Assembly (NCBI GenBank): GCA_029210625.1
Contig: JARGFU010000016.1
Span: 62,001 to 126,000 of the forward strand
DNA from: Deltaproteobacteria bacterium
GTDB lineage: Bacteria; Myxococcota; Myxococcia; SLRQ01
Direction of reading: 5' to 3'
DNA length: 64,000 nucleotides
Notes under the pieces: model-generated
What the model was told of the DNA's origin: nothing
Seen by the model: only the letters and a program-made list of their open reading frames with translations
Databases searched by the model: none
Position numbers and translations under genes: made by a program
Shown here: piece by piece, positions 45,032-53,854 of the stretch
Layout: each line of letters begins with the position of its first letter
Numbering within the stretch: the stretch's first letter is position 1

Positions 45032-48000
45032 GGAACGACGAAGATCTGGCTATCGAGGGTGAAGGAGTTCCAGGAGAGCGCCGAGAGCTGCGAGTAGGAG
45101 AAGTGGTCGTAGTCGAAGCGCGGCGAGAGCGCGGTGGTCGCGGTGATCTGCAGCATCGGCGACTGGCGCAGGACGGTGAGCACCTGCTCGGGCACCTCCA
45201 CCGAGGTCTCCGAGCCCGGCAGGATGATCGACCAGAGGGGCTTGGGCACGAAGCCGGGCTCCTCGACGTCGATCTGCACCAGGTCGGGCTCGGGGCTGCC
45301 GTCGTAGGCCCACTGCACCCGGCCCCCCACCAGGCTGCCGCCGGGGACCGGCGAGATGAAGTGGGTCATCGGCTGCATCGGCCCGAGGTCCACGCCGAGG
45401 GCGAGGTCGCCGATCTGCCGGCGGAAGTAGAGGGAGAGGGGGTAGCCGCCGCCGCTGGTCGCCATGTCGAGGAAGACGAAGCCGTCGCCGGGCAGGCGAG
45501 GGTGGCGGGGGAAGTCGAAGCGGTCACTCTGGTTGACCACCTCGCCGACGTAGACCGTGCCCTCGCCGCCGAGCTCCAGGTAGGAGTAGGTGACGTGGAT
45601 GGCGCCGGCGGCCGGCTGGGGCGCGTTGACCAGGCGGATCGGGACGTCGAGGTCCATGTGCATGGAGAGGATGACGTCCGCCTCCAGGGGAGGCTGGCAG
45701 CCGCCGGCCGCGTTGCAGAACTCGCCGGTGCCGCAGGCCGCGTCGACCTGGCAGAGGCAGTAGCCGAAGTCGTTCGGGTTCTCCGGGTCGAACTCCGACT
45801 TGCCGCAGGCGAAGCCGCCCGGGCAGGCCTGGTTCGGGGTGCAGACCGGCGGCACGATCGCGGGCACCTCCAGCCCCCGGGTGATGCCCATCAGGTGGGG
45901 CTCGAAGCTGTCGAGGGTCTCCCCGGTGGTGGGATCGATCTCGGTGGAGGCCACCCCGTAGAAGGCGTAGACCGCGACGTTCCCGGCCCGCGAGGCCATG
46001 GTGAAGGTGCCGCAGTCCTGGCTGACCACCTGGAAGCTGGGCGGGAAGCCGAAGGGGGGCAGGTAGAAGGAGCTGCGCGAGGTGATGTAGACCCGCGCCT
46101 CCTCGCGCTCGCCGGGCATCAGCGCCCGGTTCGGCGGGAGCTTGAAGCCGCAGACCCGGCCGAGGGAGCCGTCCTCGCCCGAGCCGCCCACGAAGGCCGG
46201 CGGCGCGAAGACCGGCGGCGGCCCCGGCTCACCCTCGTTCGGGGTGATGAAGATCGTCAGGTCGCGGGTGTCGACCCGGCTGACCGTCGTCGAGGCGAAG
46301 CCGGCCGCGCTGGCGGTGACGTCGGTGGCCTTCACCAGCGAGGGATCCGAGAAGGTGATCTGGCCGCGGGTGTCGGTGAGCCCCTGGAAGGGGGTGGTGG
46401 GATCCGCCCCGAGGATCACGAAGGCGTCCTGCACGGGCAGGCCGGCCATCGAGTCGAGGACGGTGATGTTCAGGGTGCCGGCCATCGGGCCGCCCGAGGC
46501 GCCGCCCCGCAGGTTCGTGGGGTCGTAGTACTGGAAGGCGTCGGGGAGGAGGGCCGGGCCGGCGCCCTCGCTCACGCTCACGTCGACCAGCCCCGGCGCG
46601 CCCGGGGGGCTGCGCACGGTGAGGATGGCGTCGCCGAGGAGCGCCTCGACCGTGGCGGTGCGCAGGCCGAAGGTGACCTGCGAGCCGGTGGTGAAGCCGC
46701 TGCCGTAGAGGGAGACCAGGGTCCCGCCGGCCTGGGCCCCGCGCTCGGGCTCGACCCGGGAGAGGTCCAGCGCTCCCTGGTAGGTGAAGCCGCCGGCCAG
46801 CACGCCCTCGAGGCGATCGAGGCCGCTGCCCAGGCCCACCACGACGTCCGACGCGCCCGGGCTGCCCGCCGCGGTGGTCGCGGTGAGGGTGTTCGCGTCG
46901 ACCACCACCAGATCGGTGACCGGCAGGGCGCCGATGCGCAGGTCGACGCCGGCCGCGAAGCCGCTGCCGGTGATCGTCACCGGGGTGCCGCCGGTGTCCG
47001 GGCCGGTGACCGGATCGATGGCCGAGACCACGACGGCCTCGTAGTAGGTGAGCGCGCCGGGGAGGAGGGCGCCGCCGCGGTCGTTGCGCACCTGCACGTC
47101 CACCGGGCCGACGGCCGCGCCGGCGGGCACGGTCGCGCGCAGGCGGTTGCCGTCGACGAGGGTGACGCCGGTGGCGGGCAGGCCACCGAAGGTCACCTGG
47201 GGCGCGGGCCGATCGAGGCCGGTGCCGATCAGCTCGACCTCGGTCCCCCCGGCCAGGGGCGCCCGCCGCGGCTGCACCGCCAGCAGGGAGAGGCTCCGGT
47301 CGGAGGGGTCGACGTAGGTGAAGGCCCCGGGGATCGTGAGGTCGCCGCGGGGGTGCTGGAGGGTGAGGTCCACCACGCTGCCGGCGGCGCCCGCCGGGGT
47401 GGTGACGAGGAGGGTGGTGTCGCCGATGGCGGTCAGGCCGGTGGCCGGCGCGCCGCCGAGGAGGACGCCGGTGGTGCCGGTGAGGCCCGCGCCCTCGAGC
47501 TGGACGACGGTCCCGCCCGTGCTGCGGCCCACCGGGGGCGCCAGGCGGTCGACCCTCGGCGCGACGAAGTAGTGGAGCGAGCGCCGGAGGGTGGCCCGGC
47601 CGTTCTCGTTGAAGACCACCACGTCCACCGGGCCGGGGCCGGCGGCCGGCGGCGCGATGAAGGTCAGCAGGCGGGGATCCTGCACCTGCACGTCGATGGC
47701 CGAGCGATCGCCGACCAGGACCCGGCTGCCGGGGACCAGGCCGTCACCGGAGAGGGCGAGGAGCGCGCCGCCGCTGACCGGCGACTCTCCGGGGGCCAGG
47801 GAGTCGGCCCGCACGGGGGTGTAGTAGGTGTAGCAACCCTCACAGCGGGCCTCGCCGTTGGGGTTCTGCACCACGATGTCCCGGGCGCCGACCAGCCCCG
47901 GAGGGGCGAAGACCTCGAGGGTGTCGTCGTCCACCACCGTGAACTCGATGGCGGTGTTCGAGCCGAAGAGCACGGCGGTCTGGGACTCGACCCCCTCCCC

Positions 48001-48327
48001 GAGGCGGGCGAAGGGGAAGACGAAGCCGCGGCCGGAGAGGGTGACGCGGTTGCCGCCGGCCGAGGGGCCGCGGGCGGGCATCACCCGGTCGATCTGGAAG
48101 GGCGGCGGACCGGCGTCGGTGCCGCCGTCGTCGCCGCCGTCCGGCATCCCGCCGTCGTCGCCGCCGTCGGGCAGCCCACCGTCGTCGCCGCCGTCCGGCG
48201 TCCCGCCGTCCACCGTGGCGTCCGGGTTGCCGCCGTCGGTCTTGCCGCCGCCGCAGTCACCGCAGCCGCCGAGGGCGAGGCCGAGGAGGAGGGCGAGGGA
48301 GAGGGTCGGGAGGGTGTGAAGCTTCAT
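45028..48327 (-). CDS. Large surface lipoprotein with six IPT/TIG repeats
   Basis: 1099 residues. The lipobox is LGLALGGCGD. A low-complexity Gly/Asp/Pro linker follows (nine-residue PDGGDDGGx units, encoded at 48124-48204). Six IPT/TIG Ig-like repeats each open with the pattern P..G...GG..V.L.G.G. (VMPARGPSAGGNRVTLSG, VDRLAPPVGRSTGGTVVQLE, LSRVEPERGAQAGGTLVSLY). A carboxypeptidase-regulatory-like domain comes next (GTLNITVLDSMAGLPVQDAF), then a Cys-rich segment (NQACPGGFACGKS, AACGTGEFCNAAGGCQ) and a final unrecognised beta-rich domain. It is probably an adhesin or scaffold on the cell surface. ATG 48327 overlaps the upstream TGA (ATGA). Confidence 0.85.
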   Translation of the reverse strand: MKLHTLPTLSLALLLGLALGGCGDCGGGKTDGGNPDATVDGGTPDGGDDGGLPDGGDDGGMPDGGDDGGTDAGPPPFQIDRVMPARGPSAGGNRVTLSGRGFVFPFARLGEGVESQTAVLFGSNTAIEFTVVDDDTLEVFAPPGLVGARDIVVQNPNGEARCEGCYTYYTPVRADSLAPGESPVSGGALLALSGDGLVPGSRVLVGDRSAIDVQVQDPRLLTFIAPPAAGPGPVDVVVFNENGRATLRRSLHYFVAPRVDRLAPPVGRSTGGTVVQLEGAGLTGTTGVLLGGAPATGLTAIGDTTLLVTTPAGAAGSVVDLTLQHPRGDLTIPGAFTYVDPSDRSLSLLAVQPRRAPLAGGTEVELIGTGLDRPAPQVTFGGLPATGVTLVDGNRLRATVPAGAAVGPVDVQVRNDRGGALLPGALTYYEAVVVSAIDPVTGPDTGGTPVTITGSGFAAGVDLRIGALPVTDLVVVDANTLTATTAAGSPGASDVVVGLGSGLDRLEGVLAGGFTYQGALDLSRVEPERGAQAGGTLVSLYGSGFTTGSQVTFGLRTATVEALLGDAILTVRSPPGAPGLVDVSVSEGAGPALLPDAFQYYDPTNLRGGASGGPMAGTLNITVLDSMAGLPVQDAFVILGADPTTPFQGLTDTRGQITFSDPSLVKATDVTASAAGFASTTVSRVDTRDLTIFITPNEGEPGPPPVFAPPAFVGGSGEDGSLGRVCGFKLPPNRALMPGEREEARVYITSRSSFYLPPFGFPPSFQVVSQDCGTFTMASRAGNVAVYAFYGVASTEIDPTTGETLDSFEPHLMGITRGLEVPAIVPPVCTPNQACPGGFACGKSEFDPENPNDFGYCLCQVDAACGTGEFCNAAGGCQPPLEADVILSMHMDLDVPIRLVNAPQPAAGAIHVTYSYLELGGEGTVYVGEVVNQSDRFDFPRHPRLPGDGFVFLDMATSGGGYPLSLYFRRQIGDLALGVDLGPMQPMTHFISPVPGGSLVGGRVQWAYDGSPEPDLVQIDVEEPGFVPKPLWSIILPGSETSVEVPEQVLTVLRQSPMLQITATTALSPRFDYDHFSYSQLSALSWNSFTLDSQIFVVP
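48124..48204. repeat. Three tandem 27-bp units in the IPT/TIG lipoprotein gene
   Basis: Units 48124-48150, 48151-48177 and 48178-48204 differ at a few positions. Each encodes nine residues of a Gly/Asp-rich linker (PDGGDDGG plus Leu, Met or Thr). Such repeats can change copy number by slippage, altering linker length. Confidence 0.85.
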
Positions 48328-49838
48328 TGGATCACCCATTCGAGATCGTAGGCCGCCTCGCTGCGCGCGGAGCCCGTCACCTGGATGAAGGCCCGCCCGG
48401 CGCTGGTGGTGGTGAGGTTCACCACCTCCTCGGGGTCGGCGGTGGCCGAGCGGCCCAGGAGGGTCACGCCGTCGGAGTCGAAGACCGAGAGGTCGAGGTC
48501 GCCCTCCAGCGGGTCGTGCTGGAGGCGGACGGTGCCGCTGCGGCCGCGCTCGAGGAGGACCTCGTACCAGTCGTCGTTGCTGGCGCAGCGCTGCAGGTTG
48601 AAGAGGGAGCCGGGCTGGAGCAGGGTCGCCGCCGTGAAGCCGTCGTTGGGCTCGTTGCCGTCGTCCTCGCAGGGGATGCCCCGGGAGACGAGGAGCTGGA
48701 TGCTGTAGGTGCCCCGCAGGTCGGTGGCCGTCACCAGGAGGGGGTGGTCCCCGGTGACCGCGGCGATGAAGTCCAGCTGGAGGTTGCCGGTGGCGATGAC
48801 GCTGGTGCCGGTGGGATCGAAGGCGCGGGCCGAGTAGTTCGAGCCCGAGAGGGCCGGGGGGTTCACCGTCAGGCTGACCCGGTCCCCGGCGCCGAGGGAG
48901 ACGAGGTAATGGTCGTCCTCCTGGTTGCAGAGGGTCAGGTTGGAGATCAGCCCGGGCGAGACCGGGGCGGCCTCGCTGATGAGGTCGTTGGGCTCGAGGG
49001 CGTCCGGCAGGCACTCGGCGTCGACGCAGAGCCCCGAGCGGATCTCACAGACCTCGGTGGGCAGGCAGTCGTCGTTCGAGACGCAGGGCGGCGGCTCGTC
49101 GGTGCACTGGCCGGTGGCCCGGTTGCAGACCAGGGGGCGGACGCAGTCGCGGTCGGTGAAGCAGGTGGCCTGGGCGGCGCAGCGGCCGGCCAGCAGATCG
49201 CAGGTCAGCCCCGTGCCGCAGTCGGCGTCCGCGGAGCACTCGACGCAGCGGCCGCTCACGCAGTTCCAGGCGTCCGGGCAGATCTCGAGCTCGGTCTCGG
49301 CGGTGCAGGCCTGCCGGCAGGTGTTGGTGCCCAGGTCGCAGTAGGTGCCCGCCGCGCAGGCGCCGTCGCTGAAGCAGCCGGTGTCCAGCTCGCAGACCAG
49401 GGTCTGCTCGTTGCAGCGCTCGTCGGCCTCGCAGTCGGTGTCGTTGCCGCAGGCCCGCACGGTCCCGCACTCGGGGTCGCCCGCCGGCAGGCGGCAGAGC
49501 CCCTGGACGCAGAACTCGCCGAGGGCGCAGTCGCCGTGGGCCTCGCAGTCGCCGCCGAAGCAGGGGATGAACTCGCAGCGGTGGATCACCGGGTTGCACA
49601 GCTCGGTGCCCAGGCACTGGCGGTCCCGCAGGCAGTCCTCGCAGAAGCCCTCCACGCAGACCCGCCCGTCCTCGCAGCCGGTGCGGTCGGTGCAGGGGAT
49701 GCCGGCGTCGACACCGGCGTCGGGGCCGGCGTCGAGGCCTCCGTCGGCGTTCCCATTCCCCCTGGGACACCCGGCGGAGAAGCCGAGCACGAGGACGAGC
49801 ACGTGCACGGGTACGAGGAGGTGGAGGGCGCGGGACAT
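48324..49838 (-). CDS. Cys-rich surface lipoprotein with two PPC-type domains
   Basis: 504 residues. The lipobox is VLGFSAGCPR. An Asp/Gly/Ala linker leads into about 220 residues of Cys-rich modules (GCEDGRVCVEGFCEDC, DGACAAGTYCDLGTNTC, DADCGTGLTCDLLAGRC). Two pre-peptidase C-terminal-like beta domains follow, each opening with an EPND motif (DALEPNDLISEAAPV and DGNEPNDGFTAATLL) and containing DDHYLVSL or DDWYEVLL. PPC domains are usually accessory binding domains of secreted enzymes; no catalytic domain is present here. Its ATG 49838 overlaps the previous stop by one base, and its own stop overlaps the next ATG by four. Confidence 0.83.
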   Translation of the reverse strand: MSRALHLLVPVHVLVLVLGFSAGCPRGNGNADGGLDAGPDAGVDAGIPCTDRTGCEDGRVCVEGFCEDCLRDRQCLGTELCNPVIHRCEFIPCFGGDCEAHGDCALGEFCVQGLCRLPAGDPECGTVRACGNDTDCEADERCNEQTLVCELDTGCFSDGACAAGTYCDLGTNTCRQACTAETELEICPDAWNCVSGRCVECSADADCGTGLTCDLLAGRCAAQATCFTDRDCVRPLVCNRATGQCTDEPPPCVSNDDCLPTEVCEIRSGLCVDAECLPDALEPNDLISEAAPVSPGLISNLTLCNQEDDHYLVSLGAGDRVSLTVNPPALSGSNYSARAFDPTGTSVIATGNLQLDFIAAVTGDHPLLVTATDLRGTYSIQLLVSRGIPCEDDGNEPNDGFTAATLLQPGSLFNLQRCASNDDWYEVLLERGRSGTVRLQHDPLEGDLDLSVFDSDGVTLLGRSATADPEEVVNLTTTSAGRAFIQVTGSARSEAAYDLEWVIQ

Positions 49839-51307
49839 CAGTAGGCCACCAGCTGATCGACGGCGGTGACCTCACCGCCGGGCCACGCGACCTCGCCCAC
49901 CTGCCAGAGGACCTGGTCGGTCACCATCGTGCGGGTGAACTCGGCGGCGATGATCCCGTACTCGTAGACCCGCAGGGTCACGTCGCTCGAGGGGTTGGCG
50001 GCGCCGTTGTCCTTCACGAAGTCGACGACGATCGCGTAGGTGCCAGGCCCCGGATCGGGGAAGGTCACGATCTCCGGACCGAAGCCGGCGAGGTCGTCCC
50101 GGGAGAGGTAGGGGTCGTCCGCGGGGTCGCCCGCCACCCCGAAGTCGGGGTTCGGGTTGCCCCAGTAGCAGTCGCCGGGGCTGCCCACCGAGGCGCCGGT
50201 CTCGAGGAAGTGCAGGTCGAAGTCGGTCTGGGGGTGGTTCCAGACCAGCTCGACGTAGAGCTTCTCGGCGGGCACCGAGCGGATCTTGGTGCGGCAGCAG
50301 TCGAGGGAGGGCACGCCCAGGGCGTCGGTGACGCACAAGCCCACCTCCCAGAGGCCGGGCACGTCCAGCTCGAGGGAGGTGGTGGGGCCGGTGGTGTCCG
50401 AGAGGTCGGTGTTGCTGTTCACCGGCCGCTGCTCCACCTGCCACTGGTAGGTGACCGGCTCGTGGCCGTCCGGGTCGCTGGAGGCCGAGCCGTCGAGGGT
50501 GATCACGTCGCCGGGCGCGCCCAGCAGCTCCTCGCCGGAGCATGAGGGGGTCGGGGCGTGGTTGACCTCCCCCTCCAGCGAGACCTCGACGGTGCGGTTG
50601 AGGGGGTCGGTGGAGGTGATGCGGATGGTCCCGGTGGTGCCGGGCCGCTCGGGAGAGGGCGAGAAGCCCACCGAGAGGGGGATGCTCGCGCCCGCGGCGA
50701 GGGTGCCCGAGCCCCAGGAGCCCACCGGGATGAAGGCGATGGAGGAGCCCTCGACCAGCTCGACCGACTCGACGATCAGGGGGGCGCTGCCCACCGAGCG
50801 GATCTCGAAGCCCTCGACGGCGGTGAGGCCCTCGCCCACCAGGCCGAAGTGGATGGCGGCGGGCTCGACCTCGATGGCCGCGATGGTGTCGCCGACGCCG
50901 AAGAGGGTGATCACCGCCGTGCCCTCGGTCTCGTCGTTGGTCGCGACGGTGAGGGTGGCGGTGTAGGAGCGCTCCTCCTCGGGCCGGAAGCGGACGACGA
51001 TCTCGTCCTCGTTGCCGAAGGGGATGGCCTCGGCGGGCTGCGCCTCGACCCAGTAGAAGGCGGCGTCGTCACCGCCGATCTCCAGGGAGGTGATCTCGAG
51101 GCCGGCCTGGCCCCGGTTCTTCACCACCAGCACCTGCTCGCCGACGTTGAGCACCGGCAGGCGCCCGAAGTCGAGGCGGTCGACCTCGATGAGCAGATCC
51201 GGGCGGACCCGGCCCAGGTCGTCGGGGCCGCAGGCCAGGGCGCCGGCGGCGAGGGGGGCGAGACAGAGCAGGCTCGCGAGGAGCAGGTTTCGCATCGACG
51301 AGGTCAT
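49838..51307 (-). CDS. Surface lipoprotein with ASH/hydin-type and PKD-like beta domains
   Basis: 489 residues. The signal ends LAAGALACGPD. Two ASPM-SPD2-hydin-like (choice-of-anchor-D) Ig domains follow: LDFGRLPVLNVGEQVLVVKN and IHFGLVGEGLTAVEGFEIRS. A PKD-like unit comes next (DVITLDGSASSDPDGHEPVTYQWQV), then a C-terminal domain of a kind found after PKD in myxobacterial proteins (LVWNHPQTDFDLHFLE). There is no catalytic signature. ATG 51307 overlaps the upstream TGA (TGATG); Met 51295 directly before the signal peptide is an alternative start. Second gene of the operon, likely a structural surface component. Confidence 0.8.
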   Translation of the reverse strand: MTSSMRNLLLASLLCLAPLAAGALACGPDDLGRVRPDLLIEVDRLDFGRLPVLNVGEQVLVVKNRGQAGLEITSLEIGGDDAAFYWVEAQPAEAIPFGNEDEIVVRFRPEEERSYTATLTVATNDETEGTAVITLFGVGDTIAAIEVEPAAIHFGLVGEGLTAVEGFEIRSVGSAPLIVESVELVEGSSIAFIPVGSWGSGTLAAGASIPLSVGFSPSPERPGTTGTIRITSTDPLNRTVEVSLEGEVNHAPTPSCSGEELLGAPGDVITLDGSASSDPDGHEPVTYQWQVEQRPVNSNTDLSDTTGPTTSLELDVPGLWEVGLCVTDALGVPSLDCCRTKIRSVPAEKLYVELVWNHPQTDFDLHFLETGASVGSPGDCYWGNPNPDFGVAGDPADDPYLSRDDLAGFGPEIVTFPDPGPGTYAIVVDFVKDNGAANPSSDVTLRVYEYGIIAAEFTRTMVTDQVLWQVGEVAWPGGEVTAVDQLVAY

Positions 51308-52449
51308 CAGCGGGTCAGGGGATCCTTGGGCTGGAGGTAGATCACCTCGACGGTGGCCTTCAGCGGCGGCACCGAGGAGCCCATGAAGAAGATGGAGTTG
51401 GTCTCGCTCTCGTAGACCCAGCCGTCGTTGGGGCCCTCGGGCGGCGTGCAGAAGAAGTCCTGGTCCTCGGCGCGGGAGGCGCCGCAGCTGTCCTGCACCT
51501 CGCCGCACTCGCCCAGGTCGGCGGGGATCTCGTCGCAGTCGAAGTGGAGGTAGACCTCGATCGTGTCGGGGTCGGGCTCGTAGGAGAGGAAGAACTTCCG
51601 CTTGAGGCCGACCGCCTTCGCGCCGAGGGCGTCGAGGGTGTCGGCGAAGGAGGCGTCGCAGATCGAGCCGAAGATCCCGCCGGTCTCCTCGGTGAGGAGG
51701 GCGTAGCGGTCGCCGGGGGAGGCGACGCCGGCCGTCGAGGAGCAGCCCCCGCCCTCGCCGCTCACGGGGTCGTTGGGCGGGCCGATGATCGCCGAGAGGC
51801 TCACGGTGTCCTCGTTGCCGATGCCCTTGAGCTGCTCGAAGACCCGCCAGTAGTAGCGCAGCTCTCCGAAGGAGTGGTCGTCCTCGTCGGAGACGAAGAT
51901 CACGAAGAGGTGGGCGTCCTCCCGGACGAAGCCGGGGTTCTGGCCCCCCAGGGCCAGCTCGGCGGCCTGCAGGCCCTGCTCCTGGGCCCGGCCGGTGATC
52001 CCCACCCGGATGTTCTGCTGGAAGGCGGTGAAGACGTCGGGGGTGGTGGGGGAGAGGAGGGTCGGGCTGCCCACCAGCCTCCCCGCGTTGCTCACCGCGT
52101 CGGTGGTGGTGACGCCGATCTGGTAGTCGACGTCACCCTCGTCGAGGAAGCGGTGGAAGGAGGAGAGGTTGTCCGCCAGGTTCTGCTGCTCCTCGGTCAT
52201 CGAGGCCGAGTCGTCGATCACCCAGAGGATGTCGATGCGGGAGACCTCGGCCTGGGCGAAGGTGTCGATGATCGCCCCCGGCGGCAGGGCCCGCGAGAGG
52301 GAGGGATCGTCGCAGCGGCAGCCCCCCACCGCCAGGAAGGCGAGGAGGAGGGCGGTCAGCAGACGCCTCCCGGAGGAAGCATGACAGAGGTGGCTCAAGA
52401 CGGACCCCCGACCAAGAGAAGAACGAGCCTGTGGCCCCAGCGGATTCAT
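51307..52449 (-). CDS. von Willebrand factor A-domain lipoprotein
   Basis: 380 residues as drawn. The lipobox lies at LLLAFLAVGGC (Cys44). A vWA domain covers about 72-280 with an intact metal-ion-dependent adhesion site, D79-x-S81-x-S83 in WVIDDSASM, plus LFVIFVSDEDDHS. Such domains bind partners through a divalent cation. The C-terminal 80 residues contain several Cys (CDEIP, CGEVQDSCG). ATG 52449 is nearly overlapped by its own candidate promoter, so translation may begin downstream, for example at TTG 52398, which would leave a more normal signal peptide. First gene of the surface lipoprotein operon. Confidence 0.8.
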   Translation of the reverse strand: MNPLGPQARSSLGRGSVLSHLCHASSGRRLLTALLLAFLAVGGCRCDDPSLSRALPPGAIIDTFAQAEVSRIDILWVIDDSASMTEEQQNLADNLSSFHRFLDEGDVDYQIGVTTTDAVSNAGRLVGSPTLLSPTTPDVFTAFQQNIRVGITGRAQEQGLQAAELALGGQNPGFVREDAHLFVIFVSDEDDHSFGELRYYWRVFEQLKGIGNEDTVSLSAIIGPPNDPVSGEGGGCSSTAGVASPGDRYALLTEETGGIFGSICDASFADTLDALGAKAVGLKRKFFLSYEPDPDTIEVYLHFDCDEIPADLGECGEVQDSCGASRAEDQDFFCTPPEGPNDGWVYESETNSIFFMGSSVPPLKATVEVIYLQPKDPLTR

Positions 52450-52452
52450 GGT

Positions 52453-52482
52453 CGTCTAACGTGCCTCCCTCGACCCGGTCAA
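52453..52482 (-). promoter_or_regulatory. Candidate promoter of the surface lipoprotein operon
   Basis: On the minus strand TTGACC (52482-52477) is followed by 18 bp and TAGACG (52458-52453). The -10 box ends only three bases before ATG 52449, so the transcript would start inside the annotated first codons. Either the true start codon is further in or this is not the promoter used. Confidence 0.4.
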
Positions 52483-52682
52483 TCGCGGGTGATCCTCAAG
52501 CAGTAGCAACGAGCGTGCCGCCTCGCCGCGACCGAAAGAGGCAGTGTAACCCACTGAAATCAGGTTTGCGAGGTGCGGCCTCTCCGGCGCGGCCGTCCAC
52601 GGGCGATCACCCCCCTGACGCCCCGATCAGGGATTTTCGTGGCGGTCGCCCGCCGGCCCCCTCCGCGGCCGGGGAGCCCCGC

Positions 52683-52710
52683 TTGACAAGGCCGCTCCGC
52701 GGTAGCACTC
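52683..52710 (+). promoter_or_regulatory. hrcA upstream region: TTGACA box and a CIRCE-like half-site
   Basis: A perfect TTGACA lies at 52683-52688. TAGCACTC at 52703-52710 equals eight of the nine bases of the left CIRCE arm (TTAGCACTC), the HrcA operator. The right arm GAGTGCTAA is not found nine bases later. No -10 box lies at proper spacing. It may be a degenerate operator or chance. Confidence 0.3.
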
Positions 52711-52720
52711 ACCCCATCAG

Positions 52721-53800
52721 ATGGCACCCCCCTCCCCCAAGCAGGCCCGGGCCGCCGGGCTCACCCGACCCGACCTCTCCGATCGGGGCCTGGAGGTCCT
52801 GCGGGCGGTGGTGCGGGACTACATCGACTCGGCCGAGCCGGTGGGCTCGAAGCACCTGGTGGAGGGGGTGGGCCTCTCGGCCTCCCCGGCCACCATCCGG
52901 GCGGTGATGGCCGATCTGGAGCAACTGGGCTACCTCGCCAAGCCCCACGCCTCGGCCGGGCGGGTGCCCACCCCCAAGGCCTTCCGCTTCTACGTGGACA
53001 CCTTCCTGGAGGCCGAGCCCCTGCCCGACGCCGCCAAGGTCGCGGTGCGGCGGGCCTACCAGCCCCCCCGGGGCAGCGTGGACGAGCTGATGGCCCAGAC
53101 CGGCCGGATCCTCTCCCGCCTGACCCACCACGCCGCGGTGGTGGCCGCCCCCCTCCTCTCCCGGGCGGTCTACCGGCAGATCCGCTTCGTGAAGCTGCGG
53201 GAGGACCGGGTGCTGGCCATCCTCGTCTCGGAGAGCGGGATGGTCCAGAACCGGGTGCTCGTCCTCGAGGAGGAGATGAGCCAGGAGGAGCTCGACCGGG
53301 CGACCACCCTCCTCGACGAGCACTTCGGGGCCCTGACCCTCACCGAGGTCCGCGTCCGCCTGCGGGAGGCCCTCGCCCGGGACGAGGCCGCCCGGGACGC
53401 CCTGGAGCGCCGGGCGATGGAGCTGGCCGAGGCGGCGGTGGACGGCACCGAGGAGCGGGCCGACGAGGACCTCATCGTCTCGGGGCAGGAGGCCCTGCTG
53501 GCCGCCCCGGAGTTCGCCACCCGCGAGAAGCTCCAGGAGGTGCTCGAGCTCATCGCCCGGCGGGAGCAGCTCCTGCGGGTCCTCGAGCAGGCCGAGGGCT
53601 CCCAGGGCATCCAGATCTACATCGGGACCGAGTCCGAGTTCGGCGGCGAGGACCTCTCCCTGGTGGTCACCACCTACCAGCGCGGGGGCCAGGTGCTCGG
53701 CGCCCTGGGTGTGATCGGCCCCACACGCATGGACTACGGTCGCGTGGTAGCTTCGGTGCGGTATACGGCGGCGCACCTCTCGCGCGCCTTCGATGCCTGA
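52721..53800 (+). CDS. hrcA: Heat-inducible transcription repressor HrcA
   Basis: 359 residues, normal length. The N-terminal winged helix (LEVLRAVVRDYIDSAEPVGSKHLVE, LSASPATIRAVMADLEQLGYL, HASAGRVPTPKAFRFYVD) is characteristic. The GAF-like dimerisation domain follows (VLAILVSESGMVQNRVL ... IYIGTESEFGGEDLSLVVTTY) and the ending GVIGPTRMDYGRVVASVRYTA is a family signature. HrcA represses chaperone genes by binding CIRCE and is kept active by GroEL. It leads the hrcA-grpE-dnaK-dnaJ cluster. No good ribosome binding site precedes the ATG. Confidence 0.96.
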   Translation: MAPPSPKQARAAGLTRPDLSDRGLEVLRAVVRDYIDSAEPVGSKHLVEGVGLSASPATIRAVMADLEQLGYLAKPHASAGRVPTPKAFRFYVDTFLEAEPLPDAAKVAVRRAYQPPRGSVDELMAQTGRILSRLTHHAAVVAAPLLSRAVYRQIRFVKLREDRVLAILVSESGMVQNRVLVLEEEMSQEELDRATTLLDEHFGALTLTEVRVRLREALARDEAARDALERRAMELAEAAVDGTEERADEDLIVSGQEALLAAPEFATREKLQEVLELIARREQLLRVLEQAEGSQGIQIYIGTESEFGGEDLSLVVTTYQRGGQVLGALGVIGPTRMDYGRVVASVRYTAAHLSRAFDA

Positions 53801-53854
53801 CGCGACCCACCGACCGATTGCTTTTCACCTGAAAGATCGGATAGTTCGACCCCG

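Noticed and set aside
52682-52719. CTTGACA and CCCCATCA upstream of hrcA as a sigma32 heat-shock promoter
   Set aside because: The boxes are 23 bp apart, too far for sigma32, and transcription would start inside the gene.
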